Assembly (NCBI GenBank): GCA_013288205.1
Contig: JABDCH010000010.1
Location: 1-41,508 of the forward strand
Direction of reading: 5' to 3'
Origin: Bacteroidota bacterium
Lineage (GTDB): Bacteria; Bacteroidota; Bacteroidia; JABEUT01
DNA: 41,508 nucleotides
In this document: positions 34,791 through 41,508 of the stretch, in pieces
How the letters are laid out: every line of letters begins with the position of its first letter
Position numbering within the stretch: the stretch's first letter is position 1
The notes under the pieces: model-generated
Database searches by the model: none
What the model was told of the DNA's origin: nothing
Seen by the model: the letters and a program-made list of their open reading frames with translations, nothing else
Made by a program: the position numbers and the translations under genes

Positions 34791-35624
34791 ATGTTGCTCG
34801 GAGTACATTGTTCAGTAAGCGGTGGGTTGGAGCATGCGTTTGATGAAGCCCGCACGTTGAACCTGGATACCTTCCAGGTTTTTACCCGGAATCAACGTCA
34901 GTGGAAAGCAAAACCGATTTCAGAAGATGAGAAGAAAGCTTTTGCAACAGCCTGGGCAAATAACCCAAAAGTCAAGGTGATATTTTCTCATGCATCTTAT
35001 CTCATTAATCTGGCCAGTGCCGATGATGGGCTTCGCCATAAATCGATAGCTGGGTTTACTGAGGAAGTAATTCGTTGCCATGAATTAGGGTTGGCATATA
35101 CCGTGCTTCACCCTGGGGCTGCGGGAGAAGGTTCGGAAGAAGATGCCATGAACCGAATAGCTGATTCATTAAAAAAGATTGTTGCAGAAACACATGGTTC
35201 GAAAGTGAAAATATTGCTTGAAAATACGGCAGGGCAAGGTTCTCACGTCGGCTATAAGTTTGAGCATATTCGCAATATAATGGACTTGGCAGGTTCTGAT
35301 AGGATAGGGAACTGTTTTGATACCTGCCATGCTTTTGCAGCAGGGTATAATATAGCTACGGAAGACGGGTTTCATAAAACATGGGAGGAGTATGATAGAA
35401 TAATAGGCCTTGATAATCTATTCGCCATTCATCTGAATGATTCTAAAGGCGATTTGGGTAGCAGGCTCGACAGGCACGACCATATAGGGCAGGGGAAAAT
35501 AGGCAAACTTGCTTTTAAGCTGATGATGAAAAAATTTCAGCATATTCCTAAGGTTATAGAAACCGACGAGGAAAATAATATGGATGAAGTGAACATTAAA
35601 TTGCTCCGGGAACTTGCCGCCTGA
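34791..35624 (+). CDS. nfo: Endonuclease IV (AP endonuclease)
   Basis: A 277-residue TIM-barrel enzyme cutting DNA 5' of abasic sites in base-excision repair. The metal-site and family motifs are present: GVHCSVSGGLEHAF, FTRNQRQW, SHASYLINLA, VLHPGAAGEG, ILLENTAGQG, NCFDTCHAFAAGYN, IHLNDSKGDLGSRLDRHDHIGQG, and the final IETDEEN. The three zinc ions are ligated by these His, Asp and Glu residues. Length is normal. The end overlaps the start of the Nudix gene by 11 bases, so the two form an operon. Confidence 0.95.
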   Translation: MLLGVHCSVSGGLEHAFDEARTLNLDTFQVFTRNQRQWKAKPISEDEKKAFATAWANNPKVKVIFSHASYLINLASADDGLRHKSIAGFTEEVIRCHELGLAYTVLHPGAAGEGSEEDAMNRIADSLKKIVAETHGSKVKILLENTAGQGSHVGYKFEHIRNIMDLAGSDRIGNCFDTCHAFAAGYNIATEDGFHKTWEEYDRIIGLDNLFAIHLNDSKGDLGSRLDRHDHIGQGKIGKLAFKLMMKKFQHIPKVIETDEENNMDEVNIKLLRELAA

Positions 35625-36243
35625 CTTTATTGATAAACTAAAGCGAGAGATTGATAAGGGCTTACCCGGATGGGAGGCACAAAGGCGCATGGCTCCTATG
35701 GGAAGAGAACAAAGCCGGTATGCTCCGAAAGTTAATGGCCCCTCGCGCGAAAGTGCTGTGTTGATATGGCTTTATTCCGAAGAAGGTAAAATATATACTC
35801 GTTTAATTTTGAGGGCTGAGTTTGGGGTTCATAGCGGGCAAGTGGCTTTTCCTGGCGGACAAGCCGAGCCTAATGATGATGGGTTATGGATTACTGCATT
35901 AAGGGAAGCAAAAGAAGAAATCGGCTTAAATCCGGATAACATAACCCAGATAGGTACATTAACGCCTCTATATATTCCTCCGAGTAATTTTTGGGTACAT
36001 CCTTTTGTAGGGACGGGGACAAAATCAGAATCGGATAATATTAGTACTGCGGAAGTTCAAAAATATTTTGATGTAGATATTATGCAACTATTAGAACCTG
36101 CTACAAAGCATAAAAAATTAATAGACCGGAATGGTGGTGGGCAAATAATGGCACCTTTCTATAATTTGCAGGGATACACTGTTTGGGGTGCAACTGCAAT
36201 GATGTTAAGTGAATTGGAAGAGCTTATTCGTCGAACAATATAA
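35614..36243 (+). CDS. Nudix hydrolase, CoA pyrophosphatase type
   Basis: A 209-residue protein starting at TTG 35614. The first ATG (MAPMGREQ) would remove FIDKLKREIDKGLPGWEAQRRM, the conserved lead-in of CoA pyrophosphatases (LPG-x-EAQ-x-MAP), so the TTG is preferred. The core HSGQVAFPGGQAEPNDDG continues to LREAKEEIGL, joining the CoA-pyrophosphatase motif (HxGQVAFPGG) to the Nudix box. The expected reaction is cleavage of CoA or acyl-CoA to 3',5'-ADP and phosphopantetheine. It overlaps nfo by 11 bases, and its stop is one base from the convergent T9SS gene. Confidence 0.85.
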   Translation: MPPDFIDKLKREIDKGLPGWEAQRRMAPMGREQSRYAPKVNGPSRESAVLIWLYSEEGKIYTRLILRAEFGVHSGQVAFPGGQAEPNDDGLWITALREAKEEIGLNPDNITQIGTLTPLYIPPSNFWVHPFVGTGTKSESDNISTAEVQKYFDVDIMQLLEPATKHKKLIDRNGGGQIMAPFYNLQGYTVWGATAMMLSELEELIRRTI

Positions 36244-36244
36244 G

Positions 36245-37513
36245 TTAATACACTGCCATCTCTTTCGTGATGGTGAATCCTGAACTGGTGATAGAATAAA
36301 AATAAATTCCTGAGTTAAACATGGCGGCATTTAATTCGATGGTATGTTCACCCGGGTTTATATTGCCATAACCTTGTGAAAAAACTTGCCTGCCGGTAAT
36401 ATCCGTAATTTTTAAGCTCACATCTCCCGGTTTGGTGATAGAGTAATTGATAGCAGTGGTATTGTTATAAGGATTGGGGTAATTTTGCTTTACGCTAATA
36501 CCAGTAGAATTAATAGTTCGAACACCCAGATAGGATACAAAAAGCATATTGGCGGCAATATCAATATCCTGCAAATAATTGGCCCCATCTATGCCAGGGT
36601 GATAAGAATCACTGTCAGCAGCCGAACATGGATAAAATATGTTGTTCCCATCTGTTGAAGGAAGGTCGCCTAATCCTGCATATTCATTCCAAAGAGCAAA
36701 ACTATTGGCAACGAAAGGTTTTGTATTGGTCGTTATAGTTGAAAAATTGGTGTTAGCTGCAAAAATGGTATCGTTAGATGGTTCATAAGGACAGGTTTTA
36801 TGAAAGTATCCATAGCCATATATAAACCAGCAACTATCTTGTTTGGATGGGTCGAAGTAATTAACGGTTACGGCAAAACGGTTCGAAGGAAGCGGATAAT
36901 TATTCAACTTCCATATAATGTTGTGCACAGTATAGTCGTTTCCGGCACCTATATTGTTAATATTGTTTGAATCAATAATTAAAGTATCTTGTAGATATGT
37001 ATTTGTTTGTGGGTATCCATGCACATCAACAGTAGTTATAGAGATTTGAAGGGTATCGTGTTTACCACTATGGTTTACTTGTATAATTGGTAGGTATATG
37101 GTATTTACCTGCGCTTGGGCAACGGTGTCAATTCTTGCTCCCGGGATGCTGTTAAATGCTACAGCAATGGAATTAATGCAATCATAATTCATAAAGAATG
37201 AAGACTTAGCCAAGTAGCTATTAGTTGTGTCTTTTGGGAAGGTATAATAGCTGTTTATAAGTTGGCCTTGTAAGCTCATAAAGTGGGGGGCATATAAAGC
37301 TGAGTCGGCTTTATAGTAATCTAAAAACGTATTAGCAGAATCGGCACTTCCTGTATCCTTAGTAATTGGGAATTGTTTTGCAACGATATTATGAATAGGT
37401 AATCCTTTTGTTGATTTTGCAAAATAGCTTTGACAGAAGGCAGAAGGCTGAAAACAGATAATAAGAAATGATATGATTAACGGTACTTTTTTCAATGTAT
37501 ATAGTTTATTCAT
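36245..37513 (-). CDS. Secreted protein with T9SS sorting domain, paralogue A
   Basis: A 422-residue protein: signal peptide to about residue 28 (PSAFCQ), an unassigned beta-rich region (about 30-335), then a T9SS type A domain (about 340-422). The sorting domain carries GISVKQNYPNPYNNTTAINYSI, LKITDITGRQVF, NINPGEHTIELNA and a final GIYFYSITSS-to-KEMAVY strand. The middle part has no domain I recognise. It shares the ordering of short blocks with the next gene (a D-T-I-x-x-P/E-L-like strand, S-G-K-x-DTL-x-(I/L), then TV-x-V/A-x-G-(Y/M)P), so the two look like a diverged tandem pair. Probably a cell-surface or released protein of unknown ligand. Confidence 0.8.
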   Translation of the reverse strand: MNKLYTLKKVPLIISFLIICFQPSAFCQSYFAKSTKGLPIHNIVAKQFPITKDTGSADSANTFLDYYKADSALYAPHFMSLQGQLINSYYTFPKDTTNSYLAKSSFFMNYDCINSIAVAFNSIPGARIDTVAQAQVNTIYLPIIQVNHSGKHDTLQISITTVDVHGYPQTNTYLQDTLIIDSNNINNIGAGNDYTVHNIIWKLNNYPLPSNRFAVTVNYFDPSKQDSCWFIYGYGYFHKTCPYEPSNDTIFAANTNFSTITTNTKPFVANSFALWNEYAGLGDLPSTDGNNIFYPCSAADSDSYHPGIDGANYLQDIDIAANMLFVSYLGVRTINSTGISVKQNYPNPYNNTTAINYSITKPGDVSLKITDITGRQVFSQGYGNINPGEHTIELNAAMFNSGIYFYSITSSGFTITKEMAVY

Positions 37514-37547
37514 AAGAGCCTCAAAGGTACAATAATTGCATAAAAAA

Positions 37548-37569
37548 ACCCTGACTTTAACGCCAGGGT
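37548..37569 (-). terminator. Rho-independent terminator after T9SS paralogue B
   Basis: On the minus strand a 6-bp stem (ACCCTG / CAGGGT, 10-base loop) is followed by seven consecutive T residues, 27 bases after the stop at 37596. It separates the two T9SS genes. Confidence 0.8.
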
Positions 37570-37595
37570 CTTTTATTTATTGTCTGATTAATTAA

Positions 37596-38957
37596 TTACT
37601 GGGTGATAACCATTTTCTTGGTAACCATGCTTCCACCCACGTTGAATGTGTAGAAGTATACGCCAGGACTAAATGTGTTAGCATTTAGATTGATTTGGTA
37701 CTGACCAGGAGCAACATTACCATAGTTGTTAGTGGTCACAACTCTTCCGGTGATGTCATATACTGTAAAAGTAACATAAGTAGCTTTGGTAAGGCTATAG
37801 TTGATAGTTGTTTGCTTATTGAATGGGTTAGGATAGTTTTGAGCTACTGATAATCCATTTTCGCTGATAGAGTTTATTCCCGTAATATTTTCATATGTAA
37901 AGGAACAAAGTATAGCAAGGTTTTGTACATAAGGATACCAAATAAAACCTGCACAACCATTAGGAGTAAATCCAAAGAATTGTTCGCCGCCGGAATTTAC
38001 CCATGAACCTTGGTGTGAACCGGAAGATACAGGGAAAGTAACGGATGAACCATTGCCTTTAAAGGCTTTGGAGTTAAACCAATAGAGACCTGAAAGGAAG
38101 CTATTTACGTGAGGAGCAGAGCCGTTTCTTGGACCCATAGAAGTTGTTGAATCGCAGTATGCAGCACCATTACATTGTGTAAATGCAGAATAATAAGCGA
38201 GGCCAAGTGTATCTTTCTTGCTTCCTTTTACGGTTGCATTGACACAGAAGTGCCATCCTCCGTGAGCGGTAATTGGGATAACAATAGGAACTTTAGGAAT
38301 CCATGGAACAAAGAAAATAGAATCCATGCTTGTGCCAGGGAGAGTATCACCCATGTGCGGACGAACAACTTCAGTCAACGTAGCATATACAGGAGAAGTG
38401 CTAGGCATCCCTGTTGCAGTTACACCACATACTGTGAGTATAAGGGTATCGTTTTTTCCTGAAGTGTTATGATAACCTAATTCTGTCCAGATAGTATCAA
38501 TAGATACACTACCAGGGGCAGGTTGGTTAAATCCGGAGTTACCCAATGCAAATTGGTAGTTATCCCAAATGGTGTCATACACAACTGTACATGAATTAGC
38601 AGTGTATTGGTTAGCCTTTGCAAAGTTTTGTTGACTAAGAGGGCTATAAACTGTATCTGCTGCAGTGTAAGCTGCATTCATATACATTACAGGGCTCCAA
38701 CGGGTGTAGTCTCCGCTGTTACCATTCCAAAAGGAGTAAGTATTGTTCTCTTGATCCCCATCTACGTAATCCAAAAGGCCATTTACCGGGGTTAAAGAAA
38801 CTTTATGTTTTTGATTTACAGAGTTTTGAGAGGTTTTAATCAGAACCGCATTGCTCGGGGTTTGTTTAGGTGAGTACCCGGCAGGCGTTTGTGCCATTGC
38901 TCCAACAGCAAGTAGAGACATGCTGAAGGAAGCAATTGTTTTAGAAAAATTTTTCAT
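37596..38957 (-). CDS. Secreted protein with T9SS sorting domain, paralogue B
   Basis: A 453-residue protein. I place the start at ATG 38957 because MKNFSKTIASFSMSLLAVGAMAQ is a textbook signal peptide; the frame opens 32 codons earlier without one. The middle (about 25-370) is beta-rich and Asn/Thr/Ser-rich with scattered cysteines and no recognised domain. The C-terminal T9SS type A domain (about 375-453) shows SENGLSVAQNYPNPFNKQTTINYSL, FTVYDITGRVV, NVAPGQYQINLNA and FSPGVYFYTFNVGG, ending KKMVITQ. A strong terminator follows. It resembles paralogue A in layout and sorting domain. The partner or substrate is unknown. Confidence 0.82.
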   Translation of the reverse strand: MKNFSKTIASFSMSLLAVGAMAQTPAGYSPKQTPSNAVLIKTSQNSVNQKHKVSLTPVNGLLDYVDGDQENNTYSFWNGNSGDYTRWSPVMYMNAAYTAADTVYSPLSQQNFAKANQYTANSCTVVYDTIWDNYQFALGNSGFNQPAPGSVSIDTIWTELGYHNTSGKNDTLILTVCGVTATGMPSTSPVYATLTEVVRPHMGDTLPGTSMDSIFFVPWIPKVPIVIPITAHGGWHFCVNATVKGSKKDTLGLAYYSAFTQCNGAAYCDSTTSMGPRNGSAPHVNSFLSGLYWFNSKAFKGNGSSVTFPVSSGSHQGSWVNSGGEQFFGFTPNGCAGFIWYPYVQNLAILCSFTYENITGINSISENGLSVAQNYPNPFNKQTTINYSLTKATYVTFTVYDITGRVVTTNNYGNVAPGQYQINLNANTFSPGVYFYTFNVGGSMVTKKMVITQ

Positions 38958-39067
38958 AGTTTTTGTGATTTTGATTTGATTTAGGACTGCTAAGATATGC
39001 ATAAGTTTAATACCAGCATACAAACTTTCGGTTTTTTTTGAGGGGTAAACCAAAAATTAACTATATT

Positions 39068-39592
39068 TTAAGAATTGATGATAGATGGCCACTTGCCACT
39101 GACTTTCATTACCTGTTCTATTACTTCCCTAACGCATCCTTTTCCTCCCTCTACGGGTGAGATATAAAGTGATATGTTCTTTATTTCCTGCACCGCATCT
39201 TTTGGGCATACAGGAAGCCCTACTTTGCTCATTGGCTCATAGTCTACCAAATCATCGCCCATATATAAAACCTCGCTTAACTGAAGCTCATAAATTGCTA
39301 CAAACTCTTTTAAGGCATCCAATTTATTTTCGGTCTTTAGATAAACATCGGATATTCCTAAGCGATTGAGTCTTTGTTTTACCGCTTGTGAATTGCCCCC
39401 GGTTATAATACAAAGCTGGTATCCATTTTTAACAGCCAGGCGCATAGCAATGCTGTCGCGCATATTCATGGTGCGTACTAATTCTCCATTGGGCATCAGG
39501 ATAATAGAGCTGTCCGTGAGCACTCCATCCACGTCAAACACCATGGCCTTAATTTGTTTCAATAATTGCTTAACGTTTTTTTCTTCCGCCAT
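39068..39592 (-). CDS. HAD phosphatase, KdsC type
   Basis: A 174-residue protein. I place the start at ATG 39592 (MAEEKNVKQLL); the frame opens four codons earlier at a TTG. It has C0-type HAD motifs without a cap: MVFDVDGVLTDS (motif 1, nucleophile D), IITGGNSQAV (motif 2), K of KTENKLDAL (motif 3), and YMGDDLVDYEPM (motif 4). This matches 3-deoxy-D-manno-octulosonate-8-phosphate phosphatase (KdsC), which releases Kdo for lipopolysaccharide. It starts 23 bases inside the end of the upstream DUF2520 gene and is part of that operon. Related YrbI-like phosphatases acting on other sugars cannot be ruled out. Confidence 0.82.
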   Translation of the reverse strand: MAEEKNVKQLLKQIKAMVFDVDGVLTDSSIILMPNGELVRTMNMRDSIAMRLAVKNGYQLCIITGGNSQAVKQRLNRLGISDVYLKTENKLDALKEFVAIYELQLSEVLYMGDDLVDYEPMSKVGLPVCPKDAVQEIKNISLYISPVEGGKGCVREVIEQVMKVSGKWPSIINS

Positions 39593-40370
39593 GGCTCGAT
39601 TCAATAATGCTTTCGGTTAATATTTTATATACTTCCCTATACCTTTTTAAGTTTTTATCTTTGGATAGAAGCGCCAGATGCCGGTTTATGATAAGTTTAT
39701 CATTCCTGCTGGCAGGACCTGTCTGTGTTAATGCAGGAGATTTATTTTCAATAGTATGCATGGTTTCATGAATCAGGGGTAAGAATAAGCGAAAGGGAAC
39801 CCGCGCTTCTTTGCATAGGTTTTCTGCAATGGCGAACAAATGGTTCGGGAAGTTATTTACAAAAATGGCAGCCATGTGAAACATTACTCGTTTTTCAGAA
39901 TCCATATAATAAGGATTGCCCTTGAATTCTTTTACTAATGTAGTCAGTTCTCTTTTACTCGTGAGGTCCGACGCTTCAATAAAAAAAGGAGTTTCAGGCA
40001 CAAGGTTCGATTTTCCGGCAAAGGAATACATCGGCCACAACACTCCGTTTTTATCGGTAACTTTTTTTAGAATACTCAACTCCGTACTTCCTGAAGTATG
40101 GATGACGAGTTTACCGGGCAGCTTTAATTTTTTACATACTTCTGCTATCGCGTCATCTTTTACAGCTATAATATAAAGATCGGCATCGGGAGTGATTTTC
40201 TTCAAATCGTTTGTAAAAGAACATTTCAGTTTTTGTCCCAGTGCTTTTGCATGGGCGAGTGTTTTACTATAAACCTGGATAATTTCTTTGCTTCCTTTTA
40301 ATGCTTCTGCAAGAGAACTAGCTACGTTGCCCGCACCTATTAATACAACTGATGTTGATTTGTTGCTCAT
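39570..40370 (-). CDS. Rossmann-fold DUF2520 protein
   Basis: A 266-residue protein with an N-terminal NAD(P)-binding loop (VVLIGAGNVASSLAEAL) and a TSGSTELSIL segment, followed by the DUF2520 C-terminal helical domain (about 125-260) with RVMFHMAAIFVNNFPNHLFAIAE and LTQTGPASRNDK. The layout resembles 6-phosphogluconate-dehydrogenase-like or pyrroline-carboxylate-reductase-like oxidoreductases, but the substrate is unknown. It lies 18 bases downstream of the cytochrome c biogenesis gene and overlaps the KdsC gene. The association with KdsC is common in Bacteroidota and may reflect transcription only. Confidence 0.85.
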   Translation of the reverse strand: MSNKSTSVVLIGAGNVASSLAEALKGSKEIIQVYSKTLAHAKALGQKLKCSFTNDLKKITPDADLYIIAVKDDAIAEVCKKLKLPGKLVIHTSGSTELSILKKVTDKNGVLWPMYSFAGKSNLVPETPFFIEASDLTSKRELTTLVKEFKGNPYYMDSEKRVMFHMAAIFVNNFPNHLFAIAENLCKEARVPFRLFLPLIHETMHTIENKSPALTQTGPASRNDKLIINRHLALLSKDKNLKRYREVYKILTESIIESSHGGRKKR

Positions 40371-40388
40371 TTTACAACATGTATAAAG

Positions 40389-41508
40389 TTACAGCGCTTT
40401 TTTAGCCTCTTTATTTTTACGGATACGTTGTCGTATAGATAAAACAGTTCCCAATACCATTATCAGGCAACCGAGCCAAAGCACATTAATGTAAGGGAAT
40501 ACTACTGCTTCCAGTACGATAAAGTCTTTAGCGCTGCGTTTCGATTCGGCTATGGTAAGATCCATTTTATGTGTATCCGGATTTATCTTTTGAAACGAGA
40601 ATTTTAATCCTAGTTCAGGAATGATAGCATCAATAGGCTTTATCATGTTATTTGAAATAACATAAACAGGCTCAGAGGTATATATTTTATCATTTACATC
40701 TATCACTTTAAGAACAGCACCTACGGCAATGTCATCGGCTTTCAGATCGTATTTAATACGGTCGGGGTGGGCATCCAATGCAGTGAGTATAACAATACTG
40801 TTGGAAGAGAACATGGTATCGCCGACTCCTAATGTATGTGGTTTAGGTTCATCAAAACCACCACCTGCATTTTCATCTTTTGCTGTATTTAAGTCAGCAA
40901 ACATAATGTGGGTATAAATATCTCGATTGATGAAATGCTTGGTAGATGGCTCTGCCACATTCCCCATTTGTTGGTTAATCTGTATAAGCGGATTGAGGGT
41001 GAATTCTTGTGTATATTTTTTAGTCGTCGAATCCTTGCTGAGAAATAATACTGAGTACAACACATTATTGCCCTCTTTTCTTTTGCCTGTGTAAGTAACA
41101 AAATAATTCCCCATACGGAGAGTATCGCCTTGTTCCAATAATATATCGGTAGCATTTGAAATATCTTTACCAAGTGATTCTACATTCTTACCGGAAGTAT
41201 TTACGGAAATAACTTCCTTTTTTGAGGTAGAGATAAGTGCTCCCATAATGATCAGCCCGAAACCAAGGTGAGCAAACGTGGCCCCGCCTTTTTGGAAATT
41301 TGCTTTCTTGGCTTTGATCCAATAGAAAAAATTAGCTGTTACTGCAAACCAAGAAGTGAGTAGTAATGCAATAAAAAAGCCGTTTGTCAATTTCAGAACG
41401 AAAGAGGAAATAATGGTAATAACAACACTCAAAATAAATGGAAGAGTAATTTGCCTGATAAATTCCTTCAAGCTTGTAGTTTTGAATTTGAAGTAGAGCC
41501 CAACGGAT
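40389..41508 (-). CDS. CcmF/CcsA-type cytochrome c biogenesis protein (3' part)
   Basis: The frame is open to the right edge of the window; the coding sequence continues beyond it, and the visible part is about 372 residues. The N-terminal visible residues (SVGLYFKFKTTSLKEFIRQ) lead into two or three membrane helices, one with ATFAHLGFGLIIMGALIS, the conserved His-Leu-Gly helix of CcmF/CcsA heme-handling proteins. A large periplasmic domain (about 90-340) is followed by a last helix (NVLWLGCLIMVLGTVLSI) and a basic tail. The family delivers heme to apocytochrome c. The likely full gene is much longer. The call is from the helix motif and topology. Confidence 0.78.
   Translation of the reverse strand, partial: SVGLYFKFKTTSLKEFIRQITLPFILSVVITIISSFVLKLTNGFFIALLLTSWFAVTANFFYWIKAKKANFQKGGATFAHLGFGLIIMGALISTSKKEVISVNTSGKNVESLGKDISNATDILLEQGDTLRMGNYFVTYTGKRKEGNNVLYSVLFLSKDSTTKKYTQEFTLNPLIQINQQMGNVAEPSTKHFINRDIYTHIMFADLNTAKDENAGGGFDEPKPHTLGVGDTMFSSNSIVILTALDAHPDRIKYDLKADDIAVGAVLKVIDVNDKIYTSEPVYVISNNMIKPIDAIIPELGLKFSFQKINPDTHKMDLTIAESKRSAKDFIVLEAVVFPYINVLWLGCLIMVLGTVLSIRQRIRKNKEAKKAL

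Noticed and set aside
34697-34855. N-terminal extension of the DinB gene through the nfo promoter
   Set aside because: The added 53 residues lack family character, run through both candidate promoters and into nfo, and an ATG with its own -7 box lies at 34696.
38997-39053. Poly-T stretch and GGTTT/AAACC stem near 39030-39050 as a terminator for the KdsC gene
   Set aside because: It lies downstream of the KdsC stop but the stem is only 5 bp and A/T-rich with an unclear T-run on the right strand.

Overview
The window comes from a member of the Bacteroidota that carries a type IX secretion system (T9SS), most likely in the Chitinophagales/Sphingobacteriales/Cytophagales range rather than Bacteroidales. 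The evidence is a gldC gene, three exported proteins with T9SS C-terminal sorting domains, a PorE-architecture OmpA protein, the DUF1599 / BT_3928-type DoxX / tpiA gene order, and repeated TAnnTTTG promoter boxes with few obvious Shine-Dalgarno sequences. No rRNA, tRNA, CRISPR array, insertion sequence, integrase or phage gene was recognised. Coding density is very high and no intergenic gap exceeds about 210 bases.

Layout. 1-0.9 kb: the 5' part of an NADPH-dependent FMN reductase gene, a short decayed OmpA tail, and a membrane protein with GldL-like hairpins. 0.9-2.85 kb: a PorE-like TPR/PD40/CRD/OmpA protein on the minus strand. 3.0-9.4 kb: a plus-strand run of a YfiT-type DinB protein, an exported TPR protein, two tandem exported MORN_2-repeat proteins and two tandem outer-membrane barrels, both starting with TTG. 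9.4-16.5 kb: mostly minus-strand genes (DUF4258-like protein, K+-dependent membrane pyrophosphatase, NHL-propeller T9SS protein, GIN-domain lipoprotein, flavin reductase, HEPN-like unknown), with one plus-strand DUF4199 protein. 16.6-20.0 kb: a three-part fused acyl-CoA mutase (IcmF). 20.0-23.9 kb: minus-strand DUF3300-like protein, Spy-like small protein, HD phosphohydrolase and gldC. 24.1-32.1 kb: a tight plus-strand run of DUF1599, DoxX/MauE-like protein, a lone OppB-type permease, triose-phosphate isomerase and a 1495-residue exported orphan. 32.1-34.7 kb: minus-strand pyrC, a dolichol-phosphate-mannose-synthase-like glycosyltransferase and a DinB protein. 34.8-36.2 kb: nfo and a Nudix CoA pyrophosphatase. 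36.2-41.5 kb: minus-strand T9SS paralogue pair, then KdsC-type phosphatase, DUF2520 Rossmann protein and the 3' part of a CcmF/CcsA-type cytochrome c biogenesis gene.

How the parts relate. Much of the window is ordinary housekeeping (pyrophosphatase, tpiA, pyrC, nfo, KdsC, cytochrome c assembly) mixed with envelope and secretion functions. The least explained parts are the 3.5-9.4 kb cassette of exported repeat proteins and paired barrels, the very large exported protein translationally coupled to tpiA, the HEPN-like gene sharing a 44-bp divergent promoter region with icmF, and two perfect 18-bp palindromes placed in the promoter regions of the flavin reductase and the glycosyltransferase. 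Functions are read from motifs in the sequence and from memory of the families; no database search was run.
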